Shown here in pieces: positions 6,930-14,612 of a stretch of DNA of 16,416 bases (positions within the stretch are counted from its first letter, which is position 1; the number at the start of each line of letters is the position of its first letter). Below the pieces are notes generated by a model. That model made no database searches. It was not told the DNA's origin and was given only the letters and a program-made list of their open reading frames with translations. The position numbers and the translations under genes were made by a program. The DNA comes from Nitrospirota bacterium (GTDB lineage: Bacteria; Nitrospirota_A; Leptospirillia; Leptospirillales; Leptospirillaceae), in NCBI GenBank assembly GCA_027415455.1, contig DAIBSV010000025.1, positions 1 to 16,416 of the forward strand, given 5' to 3'.

Positions 6930-7963
6930 ATGGAACAACCCGTTCCCGGCTTTCTCTCTCGCCTCAAGATCCGCCTTTCCTCTTCCCCGAAACGCACGAT
7001 ACTCTTCGGATCCATTTTTCTCGTCGCCTTTCTGCTCCTATATAGCCTACGCATCCCGATCGAACGGCAGCTCGGACTCTTCCGGAGCGAACGGACCCTT
7101 GTGGTCTCGGGGAACATCGAAGCCCACGAAAGCGTCCTGGGATTCAAGACCATCGAGTCCCGCATCACCGAACTGCCTTTCGACGAAGGGCAATCCGTGA
7201 AGGCCGGCACACTGATCGCCCGCGTCGAGGACGCCGACTACCGCCAGGAGGTGACAATTGCCAAAACCAGTCTCGCCGTCCAGGAGCGGCAGCTCGCCGC
7301 AACCCGCCAGAACCTTGTGGCAACCCAGAAGACCCTGGTCAGCGACCTGGCCGACCTCGAGATGAAAAACTGGCCTACGGCCGGCATCAGTTTCTTCTGA
7401 GCCACGACTACGTCACCACGAACGACCGTGACCTGGCGCTGACCGCCCTGAGACAGTCCCGGGCGAACCTCGAGCGAGACCAGGCCCTCGAGCGGACCGC
7501 GGAACGAAACGTCAAGCTGGCGATCGCAAACGTCTCGGCGGCGGAAGCCTCCCTCCGGATGGCCAAAATCGTTTTGGGCTACACCACCCTCGTCGCCCCC
7601 TACGATGGCGTCATCCTGGTCCGCCAGGCGGAGATCGGGGAGATCGCCCAGCCGGGAACCCCCGTCGTGACCCTGGCCGATCTCGACCACATCTGGCTTC
7701 GGGCCTACATCAACGAGCCCGACATCGCCCGAGTCCGCCTGGGGGCCAAGGCCACGATCACCACCGACACCTATCCGGGGAAAAAATACATCGGCCACAT
7801 CTCCTCGATCGCTTCCGACGCGGAGTTCACCCCGAAGACCGTCGAAACCCATGCCGAACGTGTCACCCTGGTCTACCGCATCAAGATCGACATCTACAAT
7901 CCCACCCATGAACTGGTGCCGGGCCTTCCGGCCGACGCCGCCATCGTGACGGCTCCTCCATGA
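6930..7963 (+). pseudogene. HlyD/YbhG-like membrane fusion (periplasmic adaptor) protein, frameshifted
   Basis: Adaptor subunit joining the inner-membrane ABC pump to the TolC-like channel. ATG 6930 has GGAG at 6919-6922; a TTG at 6867 is a longer alternative. Residues 23-40 are a membrane anchor (TILFGSIFLVAFLLLYSL). Then come the first lipoyl half (SGNIEAHESVLGFKTIESRITELPFDEGQSVKAGTLIARV), a coiled-coil hairpin, and the second half (LGYTTLVAPYDGVILVRQAEIGEIAQPGTPVVTLADLDHIWLRAYINEPD) with the C-terminal barrel. At 7362-7370 (ATGAAAAAC) the first frame runs into NWPTAGISFF and stops at 7400. The -1 frame gives LAYGRHQFLLSHDYVTTNDRDLALTALRQSRANL, exactly the missing hairpin. One extra A would repair it. 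The last bases overlap the ATPase start (ATGA). A functional pump needs this protein, so a sequencing error is plausible. Confidence 0.85.
7365..7369 (+). other. Frameshift locus in the HlyD-like gene (A5 run)
   Basis: ATG-AAA-AAC is followed by a premature stop 30 bases on; reading one base back here restores 198 codons of family-like sequence down to 7963. The run is only five A and is preceded by G, so it is not a proper X_XXY_YYZ slippery heptamer. A missing A is more likely than programmed recoding. Confidence 0.75.
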
Positions 7964-8904
7964 GCCCGGAGATTCCCACCCGGATCGAAGCCAGGAGGCT
8001 GGTCAAGCATTTTCCGGGCGTCTTTGCCGTGAAGGAGCTCACCTTTTCAGTGGGAGAGGGCGAGATCTTCGGACTCGTGGGGCCGGATGGCGCCGGCAAG
8101 ACGACGATGATCCGTCTCCTGGCCGGGGTGATGCCCCCAGACAGCGGATCGGCGACGATCGACGGGGTCGACGTAGTCGACGATCCCGAACGGGCCAAGC
8201 AGCATTTGAGTTACATGCCCCAGCGGTTCGGTCTTTACGAAGACCTGACCGTCGACGAGAACATCCGCTTCTATGCCGACATCTTCGAGGTGCCACCCTC
8301 GCTCCTGCACCAGCGGATCGGCTCCCTTCTGTCCTCCTTCGGCATGGAGCCGTTCCGGAAAAGGCTCGCCGGCCAGCTCTCCGGAGGGATGAAGCAGAAG
8401 CTCGGGCTGATCTGCGCGCTGATCCACACGCCCAAGGTTCTGCTCCTGGACGAGCCGACCACCGGTGTCGATCCGGTCTCGCGGCGGGATTTCTGGAAAA
8501 TCCTTTATTCCCTCCGGGAGCAGGGGGTCACGATCCTCATCTCGACCGCCTACCTCGAGGAAGCGGAGCGATGCACGCGACTGGCCCTGGTCCACGAGGG
8601 CGTCATGGCCTATTGCGATACCCCAGCCCGGCTCAGGGCGATGATGCCGGGGAAGCTCCTCAACATCGTCTCTTCCCGGGCCCGGGAGGCCCAGAAGATG
8701 ATCGCCCCCCTTCCGGGGGTTGCGGGGGCCCTTCTGATGGGCGATCGCGTCCACGTTGCGGTGGACGACGACCGCCAGAGGATCCCGGAAATCGTCCGGG
8801 CTCTGGAAGAGGCCGGCCTTCCTGCAGATCCCCCAACCCCCGTCGAGCCGACCATGGAGGACCTTTTCCTGGCCCTTCTCAAGGACAGGAAAAGCCCTCC
8901 GTGA
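7960..8904 (+). CDS. ABC transporter ATPase, YbhF N-half-like, with degenerate H-loop
   Basis: A 314-residue nucleotide-binding subunit of an ABC-2 type exporter. Walker A is GPDGAGKTT (41-49), the Q-loop is YMPQ (Gln88), the signature is LSGGMKQ (140-146) and Walker B is LLLDEP (Asp164, Glu165). The switch-histidine position is Ala197 (ISTAYLEEAE instead of STHxxDEAE). As I recall, the first ATPase domain of YbhF/RbbA-type proteins also carries an Ala here, so this is probably a family trait rather than damage. The C-terminal 80 residues are a small accessory domain ending in PTPVEPTMEDLFLALL, the usual tail of this class. Its ATG overlaps the adaptor stop (ATGA) and its TGA overlaps the next start (GTGA). 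Confidence 0.9.
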   Translation: MSPEIPTRIEARRLVKHFPGVFAVKELTFSVGEGEIFGLVGPDGAGKTTMIRLLAGVMPPDSGSATIDGVDVVDDPERAKQHLSYMPQRFGLYEDLTVDENIRFYADIFEVPPSLLHQRIGSLLSSFGMEPFRKRLAGQLSGGMKQKLGLICALIHTPKVLLLDEPTTGVDPVSRRDFWKILYSLREQGVTILISTAYLEEAERCTRLALVHEGVMAYCDTPARLRAMMPGKLLNIVSSRAREAQKMIAPLPGVAGALLMGDRVHVAVDDDRQRIPEIVRALEEAGLPADPPTPVEPTMEDLFLALLKDRKSPP

Positions 8905-9863
8905 CCGCCGCCCCCCCGAATGACCCGATCCTCGCAGCCAGCGGTCTGGTGAAGCGCTTCGGAGACTTCACCGCAGTCGACCATGTCAGCTTCGAGGTGA
9001 ACAAGGGCATCATCATCGGCTTTCTGGGACCCAACGGCGCCGGAAAGTCCACGATCATCCGGATGCTTTGCGGACTCCTGACCCCCACCGAGGGGTGGGC
9101 CACCGTCTCCGGAACCGACGTCGCGAAGGATCCGGAGACGGTCCGCCAGCACATCGGGTACATGTCCCAGAAGTTCTCGCTCTACGGAGACCTGACCGTG
9201 ATGGAAAACCTCCGCTTCTTCGGGGGGATCTATCGCGTTCCAAAATCCGTCCTTCCGGAGCGGATCCGATTCGCGGTAACGATGGCGGGGCTCAATGGGC
9301 GGGAAAATACGCTGGTCGCCACCCTGGCCGGCGGCTGGAAGCAGCGGCTGGCCCTGGGATGCGCCATCCTGCACCGACCTCCCGTCCTTTTTCTCGACGA
9401 ACCGACCTCGGGTGTGGACCCGGAATCCCGGCGCCGCTTCTGGGATCTCATCCACGCCCTTTCCGGGGAAGGAGTCACCATCGTCGTCTCCACCCATTAC
9501 ATGGACGAGGCGGAGTATTGCGACCTCCTCGCCCTCATCAACCACGGGCGTCTCCTGGCCCTCGAAAGTCCCACCGCCCTCAAGAAAAGAAACCTGGGGG
9601 GCGACCTTTTCGCGATCGAGTGCTCCGATATCGGCAAAGCCCTCCACCTTCTCGACGGACAGCCGGGGATCCTCGATCTCGCGGCCTTCGGGAACGCGGT
9701 CCACGCTCTCGTCGACACCGCGCGAACCAAGCCTGACGAGCTAGCCGCCCTCCTTGCGGCCGGGAATGTCACACTCGACCGCATCGCGCAGATCGAACCC
9801 TCCATCGACGACATCTTTGTCCGGATGGTGGGAACGGCCCAGGCGGGAAGGAGCGCCGGATGA
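8901..9863 (+). CDS. ABC transporter ATPase, YbhF C-half-like, with LAGG signature
   Basis: A 320-residue ATPase starting at GTG 8901, which overlaps the previous stop by four bases. The frame is open upstream to 8571, but that part is only a shadow of the preceding gene. Walker A is GPNGAGKST (43-51), the Q-loop YMSQ (Gln90), Walker B VLFLDEP (Asp166, Glu167), and the H-loop STHY has His199. The signature is LAGGWKQ (142-148), with Ala in place of the usual Ser. The tail ends IEPSIDDIFVRMVG. In E. coli YbhF the two ATPase halves are one polypeptide; here they are separate genes. Its TGA overlaps the ATG of the permease (ATGA), so the two should be made in fixed ratio. Confidence 0.9.
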   Translation: MTAAPPNDPILAASGLVKRFGDFTAVDHVSFEVNKGIIIGFLGPNGAGKSTIIRMLCGLLTPTEGWATVSGTDVAKDPETVRQHIGYMSQKFSLYGDLTVMENLRFFGGIYRVPKSVLPERIRFAVTMAGLNGRENTLVATLAGGWKQRLALGCAILHRPPVLFLDEPTSGVDPESRRRFWDLIHALSGEGVTIVVSTHYMDEAEYCDLLALINHGRLLALESPTALKKRNLGGDLFAIECSDIGKALHLLDGQPGILDLAAFGNAVHALVDTARTKPDELAALLAAGNVTLDRIAQIEPSIDDIFVRMVGTAQAGRSAG

Positions 9864-10996
9864 GGTGGGGCCGTATCCGGGCGATCGCGCTCAAGGAGGC
9901 CATCCAGATCCGGCGGGACACGCGGAGCCTCATCATCGCCCTCTTCATGCCCTTCATGCAGATGATCCTCCTGGGGTACGGCGTGAGCCTCGACATCAAG
10001 CACCTGCCGGTCTGCGTCTGGGACCGGGAGGGAAGCCAGAACAGCCAGGCCCTGCTCAAGCATTTTCAGGCCTCCGAATACTTCTCGATTGTCGGGGTCC
10101 TTAAAAACGAGGCGCTGGCGAAAGCGGCCCTCGACGCCGATCGCTGCCGGCTGGTGATTGCAATCCCCCAGGATTTCTCCCAGAAGCTCTCTGATTCGGG
10201 AGGAAGCACAGTCCAGGTCCTGGCGGACGCCAGCGACGACAACACCGCCAATATCGCCATTGGCTACGCCCAGGCGGTCGTCCACGGATTCGAGGCCGAT
10301 CTTAACCGGTACGCCCTGGGCTTCGGAGGATCCCCCGCACTCCTCTCCCAAGGGGTCGATCTCGAAGAACGGGTCTGGTTCAACGAGGATCTGGACAGCC
10401 GGGACTACATCATTCCCGGCGTCGTGGCCCTCATCATGGCTCTGGTGGGCGCCCTCCTGACCTCTCTCACGATTTCGAGGGAGTGGGAGAGAGGAACGAT
10501 GGAACTTCTGATCTCGACCCCTGTCAAACCCTCCGAAGTCATGCTGGGCAAGCTTCTCCCCTATTTCGCCATCGGCATGCTGGACGCCGTCTTCTGCCTC
10601 GTCTTCGCGGTCTACTGGTTCCATGTTCCCTACCGGGGCACGCTTTTCGCACTTTTTTTCACCACCGCCCTCTTTCTCGTGGTGGTGCTGGGGGTCGGCT
10701 TCCTCATTTCGGCCGGCATCAAGAGCCAGGTGGGCGCCTCCCAGATCGCCGTTCTCGTCACGCTTCTTCCCACATCCCTCCTATCGGGATACGCCTTTCC
10801 GATCGACCAGATGCCCCCCGTCGTGCAGGCTCTGACCACACTCGTCTTCGCCCGCTACTACGTCACCATCCTCAAGGCATTGTTCCTGAAGGGCTCGGGT
10901 CTGGCCGACCTCATTGGTCCCATGCTCGCCATGGTCGCCTACGCCGGGGTCGTCGCCTTCCTGGCGGGGCGTGCCTTCAAGAAAAGACTGGACTGA
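9860..10996 (+). CDS. ABC-2 type permease, YbhS-like
   Basis: A 378-residue inner-membrane subunit. It has a short cytoplasmic N-terminus (IRAIALKEAIQIRRDTRSL), the first membrane helix (about 23-43), a large periplasmic domain (about 45-185, with DREGSQNSQALLKHFQAS and ADASDDNTANIAIGYAQAV), then five helices beginning with YIIPGVVALIMALVGALLTSLTI. The segment SREWERGTMELLISTPVKPSEVMLGKLLPYF is the hallmark of the YbhS/YhhJ and DrrB-like ABC2_membrane_3 family. The helix near the end is preceded by the loop GYAFPIDQMPPVVQ. It begins inside the stop of the second ATPase and should form a heterodimer with the next gene product. Confidence 0.9.
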   Translation: MRWGRIRAIALKEAIQIRRDTRSLIIALFMPFMQMILLGYGVSLDIKHLPVCVWDREGSQNSQALLKHFQASEYFSIVGVLKNEALAKAALDADRCRLVIAIPQDFSQKLSDSGGSTVQVLADASDDNTANIAIGYAQAVVHGFEADLNRYALGFGGSPALLSQGVDLEERVWFNEDLDSRDYIIPGVVALIMALVGALLTSLTISREWERGTMELLISTPVKPSEVMLGKLLPYFAIGMLDAVFCLVFAVYWFHVPYRGTLFALFFTTALFLVVVLGVGFLISAGIKSQVGASQIAVLVTLLPTSLLSGYAFPIDQMPPVVQALTTLVFARYYVTILKALFLKGSGLADLIGPMLAMVAYAGVVAFLAGRAFKKRLD

Positions 10997-11002
10997 GACG
11001 CC

Positions 11003-12136
11003 ATGTTCGAACGGATCGTCCGCATTCTCGTCAAGGAGCTTCTTGAAATCCGGCGCGACAAATGGGCCATGTTCCGCCTGATCGTCCCGCCCCTGGTTCA
11101 GATGCTGATCTTCGGGTACGCGGCAACCTTCGAGGTCTATCACGTCACCACCGTCATTCTCGACAGGGACCATTCCCAGGAGAGTCGGGAGCTGATTTCC
11201 CATTTCGTGGCCAGCACCCGCTTCGACGTCGTGGAGATCGCCGGGACGGAGCGGGACGTCAGGCAGGCGATCGACAACGGCACCGCCACCGTCGGACTGA
11301 CCATCCAGCCGCGATTCGCCGCCTTTCTTCTGAAGGGACAAGCGGCCCCCCTCCAGGTGGTGGTCGACGGGACGAACTCCAACACCGCCCTGATCGCCCT
11401 GGGCTACGTCGAGCAGATCGCGGAAACCTTTTCGGCCAACGAGGGAACCGTTTTTGCCTCCCGGGTTCCGGGAGGGATCCACGCCCGAATCGAGAACCTT
11501 TCCATGGAACAGCGTCCCTGGTTTAACCCGAACCTCGACGGACGCTGGTTTTTCGTCCCGGGCGTGGTGGGAACCCTCTCTCTCATCCTGACAGTCTCCC
11601 TCACCGCCTCCGCCGTAGTCCGGGAGCGGGAGATCGGCACACTGGAACAGATCATGGTCTCCCCCATCCGTCCCTACGAATTCATTCTGGGGAAGACGAT
11701 CCCGTTTTTTCTGATCGGATTCTTCGAAACCGTCCTCGTGGCGGTCTTCGGGGTCCTCTGGTTCCGGGTCCCCTTCGTGGGCAATCCCTTCGTTCTGGTT
11801 CTGGGGACCAGCCTCTTCCTCCTCAGCACCCTCGGTCTTGGCCTTTTGATTTCAACGGTCGTCCAGACCCAGCAGCAGGCCTTCGGAGCAAACTTCTTCG
11901 TCTCCAACCCCATGTTCACCCTGTCGGGGTTCAGCTTCCCCATCGCCAGCATGCCGGTGCCCATGCAGTGGGTCACCTATCTGGACCCGCTCCGCTATTA
12001 CCTCGTCGTGATCCGGGCGACCTTCCTGAAGGGAGTCGGCCTCTCGGTCCTCTGGCCAGACCTTCTCGCGATGGCCCTTCTCGGGGCCGGCCTTCTGACG
12101 CTCAGCACGCTCCGCTTCCGGAAGGCGCTCGACTGA
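11003..12136 (+). CDS. ABC-2 type permease, YbhR-like
   Basis: A 377-residue paralogue of the preceding permease with the same plan: N-terminal VKELLEIRRDKWAMFRLIVPPLVQMLIFGYAATF (helix 1), a periplasmic domain (about 45-180), and five C-terminal helices starting at WFFVPGVVGTLSLILTVSLTASAVV. The conserved cytoplasmic segment is REREIGTLEQIMVSPIRPYEFILGKTIPFF and the late loop is GFSFPIASMPVPMQWVTYLDPLRYY. It starts six bases after the YbhS-like stop without a strong Shine-Dalgarno, so it is probably translated by re-initiation. The transported substrate cannot be told from sequence; E. coli relatives export drugs and cations. Confidence 0.9.
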   Translation: MFERIVRILVKELLEIRRDKWAMFRLIVPPLVQMLIFGYAATFEVYHVTTVILDRDHSQESRELISHFVASTRFDVVEIAGTERDVRQAIDNGTATVGLTIQPRFAAFLLKGQAAPLQVVVDGTNSNTALIALGYVEQIAETFSANEGTVFASRVPGGIHARIENLSMEQRPWFNPNLDGRWFFVPGVVGTLSLILTVSLTASAVVREREIGTLEQIMVSPIRPYEFILGKTIPFFLIGFFETVLVAVFGVLWFRVPFVGNPFVLVLGTSLFLLSTLGLGLLISTVVQTQQQAFGANFFVSNPMFTLSGFSFPIASMPVPMQWVTYLDPLRYYLVVIRATFLKGVGLSVLWPDLLAMALLGAGLLTLSTLRFRKALD

Positions 12137-12167
12137 CAACAAACAGACCGATATTGGGGGAGATTCC

Positions 12168-13586
12168 ATGGCATTGATCCACGCGATGCAAGGCGGACAG
12201 AACGGAGACAAGAGCTTCCTCCGGAAGAGCCCGTCTTCGTCCCTTATTCTTCTGCTCTTCCTTTTGGGCCCCCTCCTTCTTCCATTCCCTTCCCGGGCCC
12301 AGGTCTCTCCTTCAGAGGAAGATATCGCTCCGGTCGTGACGGGAGTTCCGATCACGATGAGGGAGGCCGTGAAGAGGGCCCTCCATCTCCGTCCTCTCCG
12401 CAAGATCGACCAGGACCGCATCCGGAATGTCCGGGCCACCGAAAAACAGGCCCGGGCCTCCTATCTTCCCCAGCTTCAGGCCTCCTATCAGAATACTTAC
12501 GCCAACAGCTTTCTCGGTTTCTTCCTCTTCCCCAACTACCAGTTCGTCGACGCCCAGCTCACCACGGTGACCCTGACCCAGCTCATTTTCGACTTCGGCC
12601 GGACGACCTCCCAGATCTCCCAGAGACAATGGTCCTTGAGGGCCCAGAAGGATGCCTATCGCGTGACCTCACATTCGATCATCCGGGATGTGGAAACGGC
12701 CTACTACGGCCTGATCGCCGCGATCGAGCAGGAACGAGTCACACGACTCGACGTGATCGACGCCCGGAACCATCTCGATGCCTCCCTGATGCGCCTTGCC
12801 GCAGGCATGGGGCTCAAGGCCGACGTGACGCAGGCACGGGTCAATCTTTCAAATGCCATCCTTCTGAGGATCCAGGCCGTGAACGCCAGAAAAAAAGAGC
12901 AGATCGTCCTGGCCACGGCAATCGGAGACCTCCATGAAACGCACTACGTTCCCGTTCTCGACTTCTCCCTCCCCGAGGGACTCCGGGCCCGCCTCCTTCC
13001 CGACCTCCGGAAGGCGATCGAGAAGAACCCCGCACTCGAGGAGGCCCGCCATACCGTGAACGCGGCCCAGGACAACTTGAAGGCGGCCTGGAGGCAGAAC
13101 TACCCCTCCCTGAACGGACAGGCCCAGTATTTCCTCGCCCAGATTCCCCCGTCGGCCCTGGGATTCCCCTCCCTTCCCAGCGGTCCCTACTCCTCCTTCG
13201 CCTTTGGCGGCGTCCTGAACATCCCCCTTCTGGAGGGAGGCGGCAATCTGGCTCAAATCCACCAGGCCCGGGCGGCCCTGAACGAGTCGATCCACCAAAA
13301 GGAGGAGACGGAGCTTTCGGTCTCCTCCCAGGTCCGCCAGGCCTGGCTCGATATCGAGGAGGCCCGCCAGCAGCTGGCGGAAAGCCGGACGGAGCGAGCG
13401 AACGCCCTCGAATACGACCGCCTCGAGGAAGGATCCTACAGCGCGGGAATGGCCACCGCACTCGACGTCATCGATGCCCAGACGGCGCTCCGGAAGGCCC
13501 GGGCCGATGTGATCGCGGCCAAGTATTCACTGGCCCAGAAGGTTGTCCTTTACCATTACGCCGTGGGGGACCTGTCCCCTCCTTGA
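12168..13586 (+). CDS. TolC-like outer-membrane efflux protein
   Basis: A 472-residue outer-membrane factor that would complete the tripartite pump. The start has GGGGGAG at 12156-12162. A signal sequence covers about residues 20-45 (SSSLILLLFLLGPLLLPFPSRAQ) after an unusually long polar N-terminus; an internal start is possible but none is clearly better. Two TolC repeats are visible: ITMREAVKRALHLRPLRKIDQDRI...ASYLPQLQASYQNTY, and DLRKAIEKNPALEEARHTVNAAQDNLKAAWRQNYPSLNGQAQY. Each is followed by long heptad-like helices; GGVLNIPLLEGGGNLAQIHQARAAL and SYSAGMATALDVIDAQTALRKARAD are diagnostic. It lies 31 bp after the YbhR-like gene, clearly the last gene of the operon. I found no intrinsic terminator with a T tract after it. 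Confidence 0.92.
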   Translation: MALIHAMQGGQNGDKSFLRKSPSSSLILLLFLLGPLLLPFPSRAQVSPSEEDIAPVVTGVPITMREAVKRALHLRPLRKIDQDRIRNVRATEKQARASYLPQLQASYQNTYANSFLGFFLFPNYQFVDAQLTTVTLTQLIFDFGRTTSQISQRQWSLRAQKDAYRVTSHSIIRDVETAYYGLIAAIEQERVTRLDVIDARNHLDASLMRLAAGMGLKADVTQARVNLSNAILLRIQAVNARKKEQIVLATAIGDLHETHYVPVLDFSLPEGLRARLLPDLRKAIEKNPALEEARHTVNAAQDNLKAAWRQNYPSLNGQAQYFLAQIPPSALGFPSLPSGPYSSFAFGGVLNIPLLEGGGNLAQIHQARAALNESIHQKEETELSVSSQVRQAWLDIEEARQQLAESRTERANALEYDRLEEGSYSAGMATALDVIDAQTALRKARADVIAAKYSLAQKVVLYHYAVGDLSPP

Positions 13587-13629
13587 GACCTCCTCTCCGG
13601 AACCGCAACAGACCAGAGCCCCGGCGGAG

Positions 13630-14153
13630 TCAGGGAATCGGCTCCCGGATGGACCGGGAGGATTCCGTCCGGCCTGTCTCCTTTTTCGAAAATTCGAAAA
13701 TTTCAGATCTGCGTCGAAATTCAGGGGCGGAGGTCTGGGGAATAGGACGGGCGCGAATCGGGGGAGTGGTAAGGATGAAAACAGGACGCGTCCGGTGGAG
13801 GGATTGCAGATTCTCGAGGGCCGATCCGTCTCCCCCGGACGGCGCCCTCTTCTGTCCCTCGCAAATGACGATCCTTCCCCGCCGAATGATGTCCCGGAAG
13901 GTTTGGGAAACCCTCGTCCGATCCAGCACGTCGACCTTGCAAGGAAGATCGGAGGCGCTGAACGCGTCCCGAAGGGTTCCCGGCGTCAGAAAATCCAGGG
14001 GCTCGTCTCCGATGACGACCAGATCGAGGTCCGATGTCTCTTTCGCCGTCTTGTCGACCCGGGACCCGAAAGCCACACCTCCCGGCCGGGAATCACCTCA
14101 TCCAGGATTTTCCGGACAATGCTCGGATGGTCAGGACGCGTGTCGAGCGGCAT
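13630..14153 (-). pseudogene. MNT-type minimal nucleotidyltransferase (HI0073-like), frameshifted
   Basis: The N-terminus starts at ATG 14153 (MPLDTRPDHPSIVRKILDEVIPGREVW), overlapping the end of the HI0074-like gene by 23 bases. The frame then shifts at about 14070. The catalytic core continues in another frame: FGSRVDKTAKETSDLDLVVIG, the GSxxxxxxxxSDxDL polymerase-beta-type metal site, then LPCKVDVLDRTRV and FRDIIRRGRIVICEG. One extra base (TGG-CTT-TTC-GGG instead of TGG-CTT-TCG) would restore EVWLFGSR. The conserved part ends near 13862; the last 75 residues (to 13630) are Arg/Ser/Pro-rich and look like read-through past a lost stop. A GTG at 14076 could start a protein lacking the first helix. 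In HEPN-MNT modules this partner is the antitoxin that adenylylates the HEPN protein. Confidence 0.78.
13683..13700. repeat. Small palindrome TTTTCGA-AAAT-TCGAAAA
   Basis: A perfect 7-bp dyad with a four-base loop, also readable as a tandem pair of TTCGAAAA. It sits in the poorly conserved tail of the MNT frame, downstream of both converging transcription units. It has no T tract, so a terminator role is uncertain. The surrounding 13587-13861 stretch holds no other gene I can support. Confidence 0.5.
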
Positions 14154-14532
14154 TCTTGAGAGAGACAAGAAGGTCTTTGGCGGCGGGAAGAAAGCGTGTC
14201 GCTTCAGCAAAGACGGCTTGGGCGGTGTTTTCCTCGTAGGTGTGAGATGTTTCGTTCCAAGCCTCGTAGGAACCGGACCAGGCTTCGACATTCGGGAGGA
14301 AACCCAGTCGTGCGGCTTCCCGAAAGAGATCTTTCTTGGTGCGTATCGCGCTCTCCTCGACCTGGGCGACATGCTTCAAGTAGCGCTGAATCATCTTCCA
14401 GGAAAGATCCATTGTGTATTCGAACCGCTGGATCACACCGTCCCGCAATGGTTCGTTCTCCGGATGCTCCAGGCTCTGGGCGATACCGGATTCGAGCTGA
14501 AGGATGGCTTTTTCAAGGGAATCCAGATTCAT
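14131..14532 (-). CDS. HI0074-family nucleotidyltransferase substrate-binding protein (HEPN-like)
   Basis: A 133-residue helical protein starting at ATG 14532 (MNLDSLEKAILQLESGIAQSLE), with GAGGAG upstream; the frame is open to 14589, but the extra codons lack support. Family landmarks are RDGVIQRFEYTMDLSWKMIQRYL, TKKDLFREAARLGFL and YEAWNETSHTYEENTAQAVF. In HEPN folds the R-N-x-x-x-H motif carries RNase activity; here the Arg position is Trp (WNETSH), so the classical active site is incomplete. HI0074-like proteins pair with an MNT nucleotidyltransferase, and that gene follows immediately. The pair is therefore either a type VII-like toxin-antitoxin relic or a nucleotidyltransferase complex of unknown target. 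Confidence 0.82.
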   Translation of the reverse strand: MNLDSLEKAILQLESGIAQSLEHPENEPLRDGVIQRFEYTMDLSWKMIQRYLKHVAQVEESAIRTKKDLFREAARLGFLPNVEAWSGSYEAWNETSHTYEENTAQAVFAEATRFLPAAKDLLVSLKNAARHAS

Positions 14533-14560
14533 GGGTCTCGCTCCTCGTGAAACCGCTCCA

Positions 14561-14589
14561 ATTATTAATGACGACTGAGGGTCTTGCAA
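14561..14589 (-). promoter_or_regulatory. Promoter of the HI0074-MNT pair
   Basis: On the minus strand TTGCAA (14584-14589), a 17-base spacer and AATAAT (14561-14566) lie about 28 bases upstream of the ATG at 14532. Spacing is ideal and the -10 differs from TATAAT at one position. Confidence 0.65.
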
Positions 14590-14591
14590 AA

Positions 14592-14612
14592 CTCACAAAC
14601 AGTTCTTGTGAG
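14592..14612. promoter_or_regulatory. Operator-like palindrome next to the HI0074-MNT promoter
   Basis: CTCACAA-N7-TTGTGAG is a perfect 7+7 dyad starting two bases upstream of the -35 box. GGGTCT at 14579-14584 and AGACCC at 14611-14616 add an outer pairing that reaches into the -35. Location and symmetry fit binding of a dimeric regulator, perhaps the TA-like pair itself, but no DNA-binding domain is seen in either protein. It could instead be the end of an unrecognised element. Confidence 0.5.

Noticed and set aside
7559..7963. Separate small gene starting at ATG 7559
   Set aside because: It is the C-terminal half of the HlyD-like adaptor; homology continues upstream in the same frame to 7370, so the ATG is internal.
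8571..8900. N-terminal extension of the second ATPase frame
   Set aside because: This part is out-of-frame sequence of the first ATPase; the ABC domain starts just after GTG 8901, which overlaps the preceding stop.
8610..10624. Long minus-strand open frames (364 and 375 codons) opposite the ATPases and permease
   Set aside because: They are mirror frames of clearly coding genes with conserved motifs on the plus strand; their translations are charged low-complexity sequence.
13560..13586. GGGGAC-CT-GTCCCC at the end of the TolC-like gene as a terminator
   Set aside because: The two-base loop is not feasible, it lies within the coding sequence and no T tract follows.
13543..14550. Plus-strand frame of 335 codons opposite the HI0074/MNT genes
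   Set aside because: It overlaps the end of the TolC-like gene and runs antisense to two recognisable proteins with a good minus-strand promoter.
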